DNA of 64,000 nucleotides from Kordiimonas aestuarii (GCF_025574465.1 NZ_JAOBPP010000014.1:1-64000); one strand, 5' to 3'; numbered from the stretch's first letter, positions 51,645 to 61,046 are shown. Notes: generated by a model from the sequence alone, not told the origin. Translations and numbers: made by a program.

Positions 51645-53201
51645 TTACTTGACGGCGTTGCGCACGGGCTTGCCCGGCAACACATCGGTTTGCATCTCGC
51701 CGCCATCAACCAGCACCACGCCGTTGACGATGACATAGTCATAGCCCACGGACGCCTGCGCCGGTTTGGCGTAGGTTGCCTTGTCGGCCACGGTGGCAAG
51801 GTCAAAGACCACGATGTCAGCGTCCGCGCCCGTCTGGATGCGGCCCTTGGCCTTCATCTGCGGTACAGAGTCCTGCATGATTTTCGCAGGGCCATAGCTG
51901 AGCTTGTAGATGGCGTCCAGCAGGCTCACTTCCTGCCGTTCCCGCACATAAGTGCCAAGGAAGCGCGAGAAGGTGCCAGCCGAGCGTGGGTGGCTCCAGG
52001 CGTTTTCAGGCACTGGCCAGGTATGCTGCTCAACCATTTTGTCGTCCACCAGCCAGTTACCGCCATCCGATGCAATCACACCGCCCGGGAACAGCACGGA
52101 CATATCAAGGTAAGCCCGGTCCTTGGGGTCATCCAGTTCAAGGAAGTGGATCACAGTCTGGGTTTCAGGCTTTTCAGTCTGGTAATATTTCAGTTCTTCT
52201 TCCGTCAGGCGTTTGCCACCCACATCGAAGTTGGACGCGTCCACGCCGCCCACGCGCTCGCGCCAGCGGTCACCGCGGAACATGGCCGCGCCAATACCCG
52301 TTGAGCCCGCACCGTAAGGATAAGCCTCGGCAGTGACCTTCAGACCCTGCGCCTGCGCGGTTTTAATCATGGGTGCGATCAGCTCAATGTCTCTCAAACT
52401 CATGGAATTGAGGTGCACGATGTGGGTGTGCGCGCCCGTGCCCGCCGCCGCTGTAATTACCTCTGCCATGCCTTCAAAGGAGCTTTTGGGCTCCAGCATC
52501 GAAAGGTACCGCGCGTGGGTGAAGGTTGGCACCCCGCGTTCAGCCGCCAGCTTGTTCATGGCGAAAAATTCTTTGTGGCCCGTACCCGGCGCGTAACCGA
52601 TCAGGATACCGATACCAAGGCCGCCCTGATTGAGGCCTTCCTCAACATAAGCTTCGATTTCGCTGAGTTGCTCGGGTGTGGCGACTTCCTCCTGCCAGTT
52701 GGTCTTGGCGAAAGCTTCAAAAAACCACTCCACGTCGTCCTTGGGTTCAATATCAAGGAAGGTGGCGATACGCGCGTTGGCCCAGTTGACGGAAGCGCCA
52801 TAGTTGATGGGGCGACCCTCTTTGCCCGCGCGGTCATAATAATCACTGATCGGCAGCATACCTGCCTCAAGCTCAAGGCCTGTGGTCACGCCGTCAAGCG
52901 CCTGCATGCGGGCGGAGAGGATATCCTGCCCGTGTGCGTGCATGTCAATAAAGCCGGGGCTGACTACGCGGCCTGTGGCGTCAATCACCCGCTTGCCGTC
53001 AAGCGCCTCTTCGCTCACGTCCATGATCTTGCCGCCGGTGATGCCGACATTGCGCACCGCATCAAGGCCCGTTTCCGGGTCAACCACGCGGCCGCCGGTG
53101 ATAACAAGGTCATAGGTTTCGGCAACGGCGGGCCCCGCAAGGGTGCCAAGCGTGCCAAGTGCGACAGTACAGGCTGCGATAATACGGCCAAGATAGTTCA
53201 T
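51645..53201 (-). CDS. D-aminoacylase/amidohydrolase-family enzyme, exported, canonical HxH
   Basis: The 518-residue protein has a signal peptide (ending GPAVAETYD). Unlike its two paralogues it keeps the metal pair in SPGFIDMHAHGQD (His88, His90). It also has GVTTGLELEAG, TFTHARYLSM, HIVHLNSMSL and Asp in VIASDGGNW. It resembles N-acyl-D-amino-acid or N-acyl-D-glutamate deacylases of the amidohydrolase superfamily. It is the second gene of the operon, after the TonB receptor (142 bp gap), with the carrier gene 25 bp downstream. It probably frees amino acids from N-acyl or peptide linkage in the periplasm. Confidence 0.85.
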   Translation of the reverse strand: MNYLGRIIAACTVALGTLGTLAGPAVAETYDLVITGGRVVDPETGLDAVRNVGITGGKIMDVSEEALDGKRVIDATGRVVSPGFIDMHAHGQDILSARMQALDGVTTGLELEAGMLPISDYYDRAGKEGRPINYGASVNWANARIATFLDIEPKDDVEWFFEAFAKTNWQEEVATPEQLSEIEAYVEEGLNQGGLGIGILIGYAPGTGHKEFFAMNKLAAERGVPTFTHARYLSMLEPKSSFEGMAEVITAAAGTGAHTHIVHLNSMSLRDIELIAPMIKTAQAQGLKVTAEAYPYGAGSTGIGAAMFRGDRWRERVGGVDASNFDVGGKRLTEEELKYYQTEKPETQTVIHFLELDDPKDRAYLDMSVLFPGGVIASDGGNWLVDDKMVEQHTWPVPENAWSHPRSAGTFSRFLGTYVRERQEVSLLDAIYKLSYGPAKIMQDSVPQMKAKGRIQTGADADIVVFDLATVADKATYAKPAQASVGYDYVIVNGVVLVDGGEMQTDVLPGKPVRNAVK

Positions 53202-53343
53202 GAGTGTCCTCCCCGGATGTTATGTCCCGCGTGCGCGGGTTTTAACTCTTGGCGGCGGGGGCCGTAGCCCACGCGCATTGTCTCAGAAAAATCCGGGGTG
53301 CCACTACTCAAACCGACACCCCGGAAGTCACACTGAGCAGAGT

Positions 53344-55593
53344 TTAAAAGTCTACGCGCAGGTTCGCACCGATGGTGCGAGGACGCTCGAACACACCGGT
53401 GCTATTGCTCGAACCACCGCCAAGGATGGTATCGACCCGGCCCTGAAGCGCGCGCTTGTTGAATAGGTTCGTGGCGTAAAGCCCGATCGTCACGTTATCA
53501 TTCGTGAACGACAGGTTTGCATCCACCAGGGTACGGGCTTCCACTACCACCGGGTAGGTGGAGGTTGAGGCACTGTAGCTCGACATGAACTTGCCGCTAT
53601 AGCGCACGCCAAAGCCTGCATTACCGCTCCAGCTGTCCGTTACATCGAACAAATAGTCCGCCCGGAACGACCCTTTCCATTTCGGCAGGTCGGGAAGTTG
53701 TTCCCCTTCCACGCCGCCAATGCCTGGCTCATCCTCGTTCAACTTGCTACGCGAGTAGGTCACGTTCGTCGTCAGCGTCAGCGCATCTGTCGGCCGCAGG
53801 TTGAAAGAGCCTTCGAAACCGTGTGCACTCAGCCCACCAGTCGCATTGCCGCCGGTATTGACGCCGCTGAAGGATGTGAAGGCCTGGAAGTTGGCCCAGT
53901 CGATCATCCACAGGGCAACATCATAAGAGAAAACATTGCCGTTCGTGGCGCCCTTGGCCCCGATCTCGTAGCTCCATGCGTTATCCGGGTCGATCATCGG
54001 CGGCGCGAGGTTGTCCCCTGTTGCCGGGTCAAGGATCGGGATATTGGCAGACGCCGGACGGTAACCGCTTGCCACCCGGGTATAGAGCGACAGATTGTCG
54101 GTGGGGCGGTACCGCGCGGAGAAGAGATAGGTATCGACCGTGTCCTTGATCGGATCGCTTTCAAAGACCGCGTCACCGAGCAACAGGCCGGTTGACACAT
54201 AGGAAAGCGTGGTCTTGTTCTTGCTCAGGCGCACACCTGCCGTGACGTCAAACTTCTCGTTGAAGTAATAAGTCACATCCCCAAAGCCCGCGAATTCCTT
54301 ATAGTTGGACGGGAAGGCAATCGTCAGCAGGTCAAAGGCAGGTGTCGAGATGACATCCTGGTTATTGATCGTATCTTCCTCTGAGTAGTAGAGGCCGGCG
54401 ATCCACTCGAAGTTGCCCATGCGTTCAGACGTCAGGCGGACTTCCTGCACGAACTTTTCCGAACCTGCCAGAAGGTCAAGCAATACGCTGGTGGTCGTAC
54501 CCGGATCACGGCCGTCATAGAAATCCACTACCGGCCCATAAGCCGCCGTCAGATCACTAACACCGCCGAACTTGTACTCAACGCGGCTGGAGGTCGAGGT
54601 CAGCGTAACGCTGTCGAACTCATAGTTAATGCTGCCGGACATGATCTCATAGTCAAGATAGTTCTCGCCGGGCGCGCCGATTGTCGTGTAGCCACCAAAC
54701 ATCGATTCATCGGACGTGTAGGTGAGAAGCTGGACGCCGCTGTCGATACCATAGTCGGTTTCCTGCTTCATATATTTGAGGCGGATGCTCAGCTCTTCCG
54801 TTGGCGTGAACAGCAAGTCAGCCGCGTAGCCAAGGTTCTCGGAACCGTCAACGTCCTCCGCGATCAATGCACCCGTTGCCGGGTTCACCTGATCCACGTA
54901 GCCGCCAATGTCCTGCCAGAAGCCGGATACGGTGATGCCGAGCTTGTCCTTGACAAGTGGTACGCTCACACGGCCGTTATAAACTTGGCTGATTTCGCCG
55001 TCCTTGGTGGTGGCAACATCGGCACCCGCGGTAACACGCAGTTCCTCCATCGCCGGATCGCGGGAGATATAGCGCATCATGCCGCCCACCGATGTGGCGC
55101 CATAAAGCGTACCCTGCGGACCCTTGATCACCTCAACGCGCTCGATATCCATCAGCATGGCATCGAACATGACCGTGCTGCCGCCCGAGAAGGTGCTGTT
55201 GGTCGAGATCGGCGTATCGTCGAGATAGACACCAAATACCGGAATGGACGAAGACTGCGGCACACCACGGGCGGAGATATTACCAAAGCCCTTGGTACCG
55301 ATATCCGTATAGGTCACGCCCGGCGTATAGTTGAGGATTTCCCCAACCTGCTTGAGGCCCTTGACGGTAAAGTCACCCGGATCAATGGCGGATACCGCCG
55401 CTGGCACATCCTGCAGGCTTTGTTCCCGCCGACCGGCGGTCACGATGATTTCTTCAAGCACCATTTCGGTGTCTTGAGCGGCGCTGTCCTGTGCGATGGC
55501 GCCACTTGCCCCCATGCCCATGAAGCTGGCTGTAATGCCGATGGTGGAGACAGCACTCAGTAACGAAGTTTTTCGGAAAATGCTTTTTTGCAT
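53344..55593 (-). CDS. TonB-dependent outer-membrane receptor of the D-peptide operon
   Basis: The 749-residue receptor has a signal peptide (MGMGASGAIAQD at its end), TonB-box-like MVLEEIIVTAGRREQ, plug stretch VEVIKGPQGTLYGATSVGGMM, and a barrel closing in IGANLRVDF with terminal Phe. RBS GGGAGGAAAGA precedes the ATG at 55593. It is the promoter-proximal gene of an eleven-gene minus-strand array, so it most likely imports the array's substrate, which I infer to be a D-amino-acid-containing peptide or acyl-peptide. Confidence 0.93.
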   Translation of the reverse strand: MQKSIFRKTSLLSAVSTIGITASFMGMGASGAIAQDSAAQDTEMVLEEIIVTAGRREQSLQDVPAAVSAIDPGDFTVKGLKQVGEILNYTPGVTYTDIGTKGFGNISARGVPQSSSIPVFGVYLDDTPISTNSTFSGGSTVMFDAMLMDIERVEVIKGPQGTLYGATSVGGMMRYISRDPAMEELRVTAGADVATTKDGEISQVYNGRVSVPLVKDKLGITVSGFWQDIGGYVDQVNPATGALIAEDVDGSENLGYAADLLFTPTEELSIRLKYMKQETDYGIDSGVQLLTYTSDESMFGGYTTIGAPGENYLDYEIMSGSINYEFDSVTLTSTSSRVEYKFGGVSDLTAAYGPVVDFYDGRDPGTTTSVLLDLLAGSEKFVQEVRLTSERMGNFEWIAGLYYSEEDTINNQDVISTPAFDLLTIAFPSNYKEFAGFGDVTYYFNEKFDVTAGVRLSKNKTTLSYVSTGLLLGDAVFESDPIKDTVDTYLFSARYRPTDNLSLYTRVASGYRPASANIPILDPATGDNLAPPMIDPDNAWSYEIGAKGATNGNVFSYDVALWMIDWANFQAFTSFSGVNTGGNATGGLSAHGFEGSFNLRPTDALTLTTNVTYSRSKLNEDEPGIGGVEGEQLPDLPKWKGSFRADYLFDVTDSWSGNAGFGVRYSGKFMSSYSASTSTYPVVVEARTLVDANLSFTNDNVTIGLYATNLFNKRALQGRVDTILGGGSSNSTGVFERPRTIGANLRVDF

Positions 55594-55676
55594 TCTTTCC
55601 TCCCTGAATTTCCCACGATGCGCTCCCCGCGCCGATAGTTCCCAATTCTGGTCTGTTTTTTCTGATGTACCCTGAT

Positions 55677-55704
55677 CCTATAACTGCCTTAATCATCTTT
55701 TCAA
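55677..55704 (-). promoter_or_regulatory. promoter candidate of the D-peptide operon
   Basis: On the minus strand TTGAAA (55704-55699) and TATAGG (55682-55677) are 16 bp apart, about 84 bp upstream of the receptor start. The spacer contains one copy of the GCCTTAAT motif (see next entry), so a regulator bound there would block RNA polymerase. Confidence 0.4.
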
Positions 55705-55746
55705 GCTTAAAATGGCAGCCTTAATTATATTTTTGCCAGCTTTAAT
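55686..55746. promoter_or_regulatory. three repeated GCCTTAAT-type boxes between operon and regulator
   Basis: GCCTTAAT at 55686-55693 and 55718-55725 and GCTTTAAT at 55739-55746 lie in the divergent gap, the first inside the operon promoter candidate. They are possible binding sites for the GntR-type protein encoded next to them; spacing (32 and 21 bp) is near whole helical turns. Confidence 0.35.
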
Positions 55747-55769
55747 CGCACTTAGGCCGTTATGTCGCG

Positions 55770-55796
55770 TTGAAAAACTAAATTAAACTGTATAAA
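55770..55796 (+). promoter_or_regulatory. promoter candidate of the GntR-type regulator gene
   Basis: TTGAAA at 55770-55775 and TATAAA at 55791-55796 have a short 15-bp spacer, about 79 bp before the ATG at 55875. Confidence 0.3.
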
Positions 55797-55874
55797 GATA
55801 GGCTCAGAAGCCGCATGAAGCGGCCATTCCGGGCAAGCGCCGGAAATCATGGGTCAGGTTGATAAGGGCAAAGA

Positions 55875-56561
55875 ATGACAAGAGAAGACTTGCAAAACAG
55901 TGACGCGCGCAAAGCGTCTGAATTGATTATGGACGCGATCGTCACGCAGAAACTGGCGCCGAGTCAGAAAGTTTCGGAGAATATCTTCAGCGAGATGTTC
56001 GGCATCAGCCGGACCATTTCAAGGAACCTGATCGAGCGGTTGATCGCCAAGCAGTTTCTTGTCTCCGTCTCGCCGCGCGTAACAGTGGTGGCACCGCTGA
56101 CCCTTCTGGATATCAAGCAGAACTTCACACTGCGGAAGGTGCTTTTGCCAGCCATCTTTTCCCTTACAGCCGCCAACGTGGATTTCGAGAAGCTGAAACG
56201 CATCAACAAGGAAATTCAGGACATGCAGCCCATCAAGGATGATGACGCCGCGCTGCAACTGTTGAAAAAGAACAAAGAGCTGAACCTGATTTTCTGTGAA
56301 AACGCCGGTTACCCCCTGATGATCGACTGGGCTCGTCAGCTTGAGGACACCGCCATGCGCATCTACTGGCTGTACCTCAAGACGCAGAAACGTTTCCCTT
56401 ATTCAAGCGACCAGCAGGGCATGACCATTGAGGTGATGAAATCAGACGAACCCACCCGCATCAAAAAGGTCATCCACGACATCCTCACCCAAACCGAGGA
56501 ACGCATTCTCAACACCATATTCTCGAACGACCAGTTCTATACCCAGGACCTGACCGTCTGA
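55875..56561 (+). CDS. GntR-family (FCD-type) transcriptional regulator
   Basis: The 228-residue protein starts with a winged helix of the GntR kind (ASELIMDAIVTQKLAPSQKVSE, then FGISRTISRNLIERLIAKQFL) and continues as an all-helical ligand domain like FCD (LRKVLLPAIFSLTA onward). Some conserved GntR residues differ: the usual LGVSRTPVREAL reads FGISRTISRNLI. It is divergent from the D-peptide operon across 281 bp that hold promoter candidates and repeated boxes, so it is the probable operon regulator. The inducer could be a D-amino acid. Confidence 0.82.
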   Translation: MTREDLQNSDARKASELIMDAIVTQKLAPSQKVSENIFSEMFGISRTISRNLIERLIAKQFLVSVSPRVTVVAPLTLLDIKQNFTLRKVLLPAIFSLTAANVDFEKLKRINKEIQDMQPIKDDDAALQLLKKNKELNLIFCENAGYPLMIDWARQLEDTAMRIYWLYLKTQKRFPYSSDQQGMTIEVMKSDEPTRIKKVIHDILTQTEERILNTIFSNDQFYTQDLTV

Positions 56562-56822
56562 TACACCTGTCGCGACGCGCCGCGTGACAGGCTGGCAATA
56601 CCTTCTGGTGTTTTCCCGGAAAATGAGCAGGCCCCGTGCCGGCTCTCCGTGCTTTGCCTGGCTTGGCACGCTGTCATCGCCCTACCCATATTCCCGACCT
56701 TCACGCCAGTTTTGGAGCGCCTAGTCTGATCAGACAATGGGGGTTTCTTGAGAAAGTCACTAAAAAGGAATATAAGGGAAGCTGTTGCGAGAGGTTTATA
56801 TGCGGCAACAAGGCGAATTTGT

Positions 56823-57647
56823 ATGACTGGTCGTAGGGTGAGAAATCTCTCCCTTTTCACTGCTGTGGCGTGTGCCGTCATGGTGGCAACAACAACGGCG
56901 TCAGCCCAGTGTGACGAGATCGTCGCCACCGGACACGCCGATTATGTGCCCGTATCGTGGCAGCGCGGCGAAAGCCTGGAAGGCGCCTCCGTTGACCTGA
57001 TCCGGCTTATCGGCAACAAGCTTGGCATCCCTGTCCGCGTGGTGCATTCGGGCAGTTGGAAGCGCGCGCAGGCCGCGGTTTTTACGGGCGAGGTGGACTT
57101 GCTGCTCAGCCTGTATAAAACCAGCGAACGGGAAGCACTGCTGGATTACACCAGCGCCTATACCAGCGAGCCCGTTGTTGTCGTCACCCTCACGGATACC
57201 GACCTTCACTACCGTGACCGGCTGGACCTTCAGCCATATCAGGGCGGTGTAGTGATTGGCGACTCGTTTGGGGAGGAGTTCGACGCCTACGCCAAAGCGT
57301 CGCTTAACCTGCACACGGTGCCGACGGTGGAACACCTGCTGAACCTTCTGGACCACAAACGCATCCAGTATGCCATTCATGGCCTTTATCCGGTGCTGGT
57401 TACAGCGCACAAGATGGGCATGTCACCGCGCATGCGCACGCTGGTGCCACCGCTGACGCAGGAAGCCATGTATATGGCGATATCCAAACAATCCGGTTGC
57501 GGCGGCCTTGTGCATGTCATTTCAAGCGAGATTGAGAAAATGCGGGCCTCCGGGCTTGTCGACACGCTTCTCAATGACAATTGGAACAAATGGGCCAAGC
57601 ACGAAAATATCGGCCTTGCCCCACCAGCCTTGCCGGATCAGGACTAG
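56823..57647 (+). CDS. periplasmic solute-binding-like protein (SBP_bac_3 type)
   Basis: The product is about 274 residues, with a signal peptide (LFTAVACAVMVATTTASAQC). Family-3 binding-protein features follow: ATGHADYVPVSWQRGESLEG, DLIRLIGNKLGIPV, GSWKRAQAAVFTGEVDLLLS and LLDYTSAYTSEPVVVV. A C-terminal segment with IEKMRASGLVDTLLNDN matches the closing helices of the fold. No ABC permease is nearby. The ATG at 56823 sits right before the signal sequence; a TTG at 56748 would add an unlikely basic tail. It may be a signal-sensing or scavenging orphan. Confidence 0.78.
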   Translation: MTGRRVRNLSLFTAVACAVMVATTTASAQCDEIVATGHADYVPVSWQRGESLEGASVDLIRLIGNKLGIPVRVVHSGSWKRAQAAVFTGEVDLLLSLYKTSEREALLDYTSAYTSEPVVVVTLTDTDLHYRDRLDLQPYQGGVVIGDSFGEEFDAYAKASLNLHTVPTVEHLLNLLDHKRIQYAIHGLYPVLVTAHKMGMSPRMRTLVPPLTQEAMYMAISKQSGCGGLVHVISSEIEKMRASGLVDTLLNDNWNKWAKHENIGLAPPALPDQD

Positions 57648-57703
57648 CTTCAGTTCTCCCGAAGGTGCGCACTGGCCAGACGCTGGCCTCCAGCCCCATG
57701 GGT

Positions 57704-58663
57704 TTATTTCCGGATAAGGAAAGTCTGACCTGATTCCAATACCAGGGGCATGAAATTGGAATCGGCGGCGAGAAACTCGTTGAGGGCAAGGCGCGCCCCG
57801 ATCAGCGTCGGCGCATGTCCCGGGTCTTCGACGATCAGGATACCACCAGGCACCATTCGGGGGCTCAGTTTATCCAGCCCGGCCCTCACTGCCTCCAGCA
57901 TGTCGACGTCGAGGTTTGCGATACAGATGTCGCCAGCTTCTTCCGGCACGTCATCCTTGATGATATTGCATCTTTGGGGGTTTACCGACACCAAGCCGGA
58001 CTGAAACACTTTCAGGCGCGCCGCAACCGGGTCATAGCCGTGCGAGCGGTGGCTACCTGCCCACATGGCATCAACCGAGTCTGTCGCCTCCTGATAATTG
58101 AAACCTTCATATGTATCGAGGAAAAAACACTGCCGGCTTATGCCGCGCATGGCCATGTAGCGCAGGGCAAAACGGGCACTGGCACCGTTCAGGGTGCCCA
58201 CCTCCACATAACTGCCAGGCAAACCAGCTGTCATGTCTATGGCTTGGGCAATGTTGCAAAAATCCCATTGATTAAAATGGCTTATGCCGTCACGCCGGTC
58301 ATCCTCATGTTCCTGCCAAAGGCATTCACGCACCGCACGCCTGACATGGTAATAGGTGCTAAGGGCACCACACCGCACCGGATGAAAGGCAACGTCCCAG
58401 CCTTCGAGCTGTGCCACGACACCAGCGCCTGTTTCGTCGCAGTCCAGCGCATAAATAACATGCGCACACCCCGCGAGGTGTTCGTGTTCCAACGGTGTTT
58501 CATCAACATTGATGAAGGGATGCTCGGCGCAGGCCGGTACCGTGTAGCTGTCCGTCAGCACCATATAGCTGCCCGGCTGCGCATTCAGTTCCTCGAGCAG
58601 CGAGATAATGTCCCCTGCCTGTATACGACTGCCGCGATAGGGGTTTTGGTCAAAGAGGGGCAT
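57704..58663 (-). CDS. TylF/MycF-like SAM-dependent methyltransferase domain protein
   Basis: The 319-residue protein has a C-terminal TylF-type O-methyltransferase domain: SYVEVGTLNGASARFALRY (SAM-binding start), FLDTYEGFNY, IANLDVDMLEAVRAGLD with metal-binding Asp residues, and GGILIVEDPGHAPTLIGAR. The N-terminal ~120 residues are not recognised. The family includes macrocin O-methyltransferases, but also many enzymes acting on surface sugars. No other natural-product gene is close. It lies downstream of a TonB receptor gene on the same strand (91 bp gap) and may have its own promoter. The substrate is unknown. Confidence 0.75.
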   Translation of the reverse strand: MPLFDQNPYRGSRIQAGDIISLLEELNAQPGSYMVLTDSYTVPACAEHPFINVDETPLEHEHLAGCAHVIYALDCDETGAGVVAQLEGWDVAFHPVRCGALSTYYHVRRAVRECLWQEHEDDRRDGISHFNQWDFCNIAQAIDMTAGLPGSYVEVGTLNGASARFALRYMAMRGISRQCFFLDTYEGFNYQEATDSVDAMWAGSHRSHGYDPVAARLKVFQSGLVSVNPQRCNIIKDDVPEEAGDICIANLDVDMLEAVRAGLDKLSPRMVPGGILIVEDPGHAPTLIGARLALNEFLAADSNFMPLVLESGQTFLIRK

Positions 58664-58754
58664 AAAATCTCTGTATTTTCAAAATGATCAAATTCATACG
58701 AATGTATTGTCAGGTATTTTGTACAGGGTTTCGGCCAGGGACGATCTGGCGGCA

Positions 58755-60983
58755 CTATCTAAAATCAACCGTCAATTCAACACCAAAGGCCCGACCTTCG
58801 CGCCGCACTTCAGAAATGGTGCCAAAGAAGTCACGCAGACTTGAGCTGACGGACCTGTCATCCAGCAGGTTTTCACCATAAAGCGCTAGCCGCCATCCAT
58901 CACCGTGCGACAGTCCAAGCTTGGCGGAAAGCATATCCCGCGCGCCAAGGTAACCATAGGGCACAGTCCCGCCCGCCAGCAGCGGCTGCGCCTTGATATT
59001 ATCTGGCGTGACATAATAGCCATCCGCATGGCTGAAGCTGACGTGCACAAATACGTCCATCCTGCCGCTGACCGGGCGCATATAATCGGCCGCGAAGCCT
59101 GCCTCGAACCTTGGTGCATCCATCCGGTTGCCCGATACATCGCTGCCGCCCACACCGCCATCGGTAAATTCTCGGTACCTGGCATCCAGCATCGCGCCCC
59201 ACAGCCGCACGTCAAGGCCGGGTAAAGGCTGGATTCGCAGCTCGGCCTCCAGCCCCCTGGTGCGCACACTCGCCGCATTGGCTATCACAAGCGCTGTCTG
59301 CCCCTGCCCCAGGTCACGGAACTGGTTGACCTGAAAGTCGCTGTAATCAACCCAGAAGGCGGCGAGGGAGAACCACACCTCGCCGTCAAACGCCACCCCC
59401 TTGACCCCTGCCTCATAGCTGCGCGCGCTTTCCTTGCCGAACTCCACCCCATTCGGGAATACCGCCGCGCTGACATAATCAAGGTTATAACCGCCGCTTT
59501 TATAGCCTTCGGCATAGCGCACAAAGGCGGTGACCCCATCGTCCAGCGCATAGCTCAGGCTGACGGTGGGGGAGATATCTTCATCCACACGACTTTGCTG
59601 CAACTGACCGGTCGCCAGTGCAAATGCCGGGGCACCAGTAGTATCAATCATCCAGTCCAGCCGCTTTTTATCACGGGACCACCGCACCCCGGCACTGACG
59701 GAAAGCTGGCTGCTGACAGCATAATCTGCATTCGCAAACAGGCCCCAGGCCGTGGTGTCCACCCGGCCCGTGTTTGTCACGTCCGCACTCTCGGCCATGC
59801 CGACCAGATAGCCTTCCGCACCCGCAACCCCATGCCGGTCTGTCGCGCCTCTGATGTCAAGGTAGGTCACCCCCAAAACATAGGTCAGCCGCTCACCGGT
59901 CGCAGACGCAAAGCGAATTTCCTGCGACAGGTGGTCATAGTCCTCGGCGTAGTCGACCAGAAAAAGATCCACCGGCGAATAGTCCGTGTCATTGCGCATC
60001 GCGGCTTTAGTTTCCCTGAGACCTGTCAGTGATTGCAGGCTGGTCCCGCTTGCGAATGTCCATCTGAGGTCAAGCCCCGCCCCTTGCGCAGTCAGCGACT
60101 GCGCAGGGTCGGTGTTAAACGCTACCTCCCCATACGCGGGCGCAAAACTGTCCGGTGTCGCGCCAAACGCGTCCGACAACGGGTCGCCGATCAGCGCGCG
60201 CTCGTCCAGCTCGTTACGATCAAGGCTCAGGAACGCTTCAAAGCGGTCATTTGGCGAGAACCGCACCTGCGCACGCAGGGCCTTTCGGTCTTCACCGCCG
60301 AGGCCGTGGCCTGTCAGCGTGTTTTCCACCTGCCCGTCGCGCTTCTGCAAACCGGCCGACAGGCTGATCGCCCAGACGTCATCCACCGGCACCGCGACAA
60401 GGCCCTGCAGCGTCAGCGCATCATGGGTGCCGAGCCGCGCTCGGCCCTTCACCACCAGTTCATCACCCGGCCGCTGGCTTTTGAGGTTGATGGCGCCCGC
60501 GATGGCGTTGCGACCAAAAAATGTTCCCTGCGGCCCGCGCAGCACTTCCACCTGTGCAATGTCCAGAAGGTTCTGGTTGATGGCGTAGGACGGGCCCAGG
60601 TAGATACCATCCAGATACAGGCCGACACGCTCATCAAAGCCCACATTGCGGCTGTAGGACCCCACACCCCGCATGGTGACAGTGCTGTTATAAAGAAAGT
60701 CGGAAAAAATCGTCAGGTTCGGCACCACGTCCGCAAGGTCTTCAAGTGCGGTCAGGTTACTGCGCGCGATCCAGCTTTCGCCAACCACGCTGACGGCAAC
60801 CGGGGTGTCGGTCAGGCGGGCATCGCGTTTTTGCGCGTTGACCGTAATTTCTTCAATGCTGCCCGGGTTGCTGTCAGAAGCTGCGGCATGCGCGATGGCC
60901 GCAGGCATCCCAAAGCAGGCAAAGCCCACCATCATGCACGCGCAGCGGGCCGCAAGGGCCCGCGTTGAAATGGTGATCGTCAT
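58755..60983 (-). CDS. TonB-dependent outer-membrane receptor
   Basis: The 742-residue receptor has a signal peptide (ending MPAAIAHAAAS), TonB-box-like IEEITVNAQKRDARL, plug stretch VEVLRGPQGTFFGRNAIAG, and a barrel ending VELTVDFR. It lies downstream of an S9 peptidase gene on the same strand, with a hairpin between them, and upstream of the methyltransferase gene. Peptide uptake is a reasonable guess from the peptidase neighbour. Confidence 0.92.
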   Translation of the reverse strand: MTITISTRALAARCACMMVGFACFGMPAAIAHAAASDSNPGSIEEITVNAQKRDARLTDTPVAVSVVGESWIARSNLTALEDLADVVPNLTIFSDFLYNSTVTMRGVGSYSRNVGFDERVGLYLDGIYLGPSYAINQNLLDIAQVEVLRGPQGTFFGRNAIAGAINLKSQRPGDELVVKGRARLGTHDALTLQGLVAVPVDDVWAISLSAGLQKRDGQVENTLTGHGLGGEDRKALRAQVRFSPNDRFEAFLSLDRNELDERALIGDPLSDAFGATPDSFAPAYGEVAFNTDPAQSLTAQGAGLDLRWTFASGTSLQSLTGLRETKAAMRNDTDYSPVDLFLVDYAEDYDHLSQEIRFASATGERLTYVLGVTYLDIRGATDRHGVAGAEGYLVGMAESADVTNTGRVDTTAWGLFANADYAVSSQLSVSAGVRWSRDKKRLDWMIDTTGAPAFALATGQLQQSRVDEDISPTVSLSYALDDGVTAFVRYAEGYKSGGYNLDYVSAAVFPNGVEFGKESARSYEAGVKGVAFDGEVWFSLAAFWVDYSDFQVNQFRDLGQGQTALVIANAASVRTRGLEAELRIQPLPGLDVRLWGAMLDARYREFTDGGVGGSDVSGNRMDAPRFEAGFAADYMRPVSGRMDVFVHVSFSHADGYYVTPDNIKAQPLLAGGTVPYGYLGARDMLSAKLGLSHGDGWRLALYGENLLDDRSVSSSLRDFFGTISEVRREGRAFGVELTVDFR

Positions 60984-61046
60984 GTAGCCCCAATCGCATC
61001 TCTGCGATGCGTCGTCGTGGTTGGCCGTCTTATTATTGTTGTTGCT

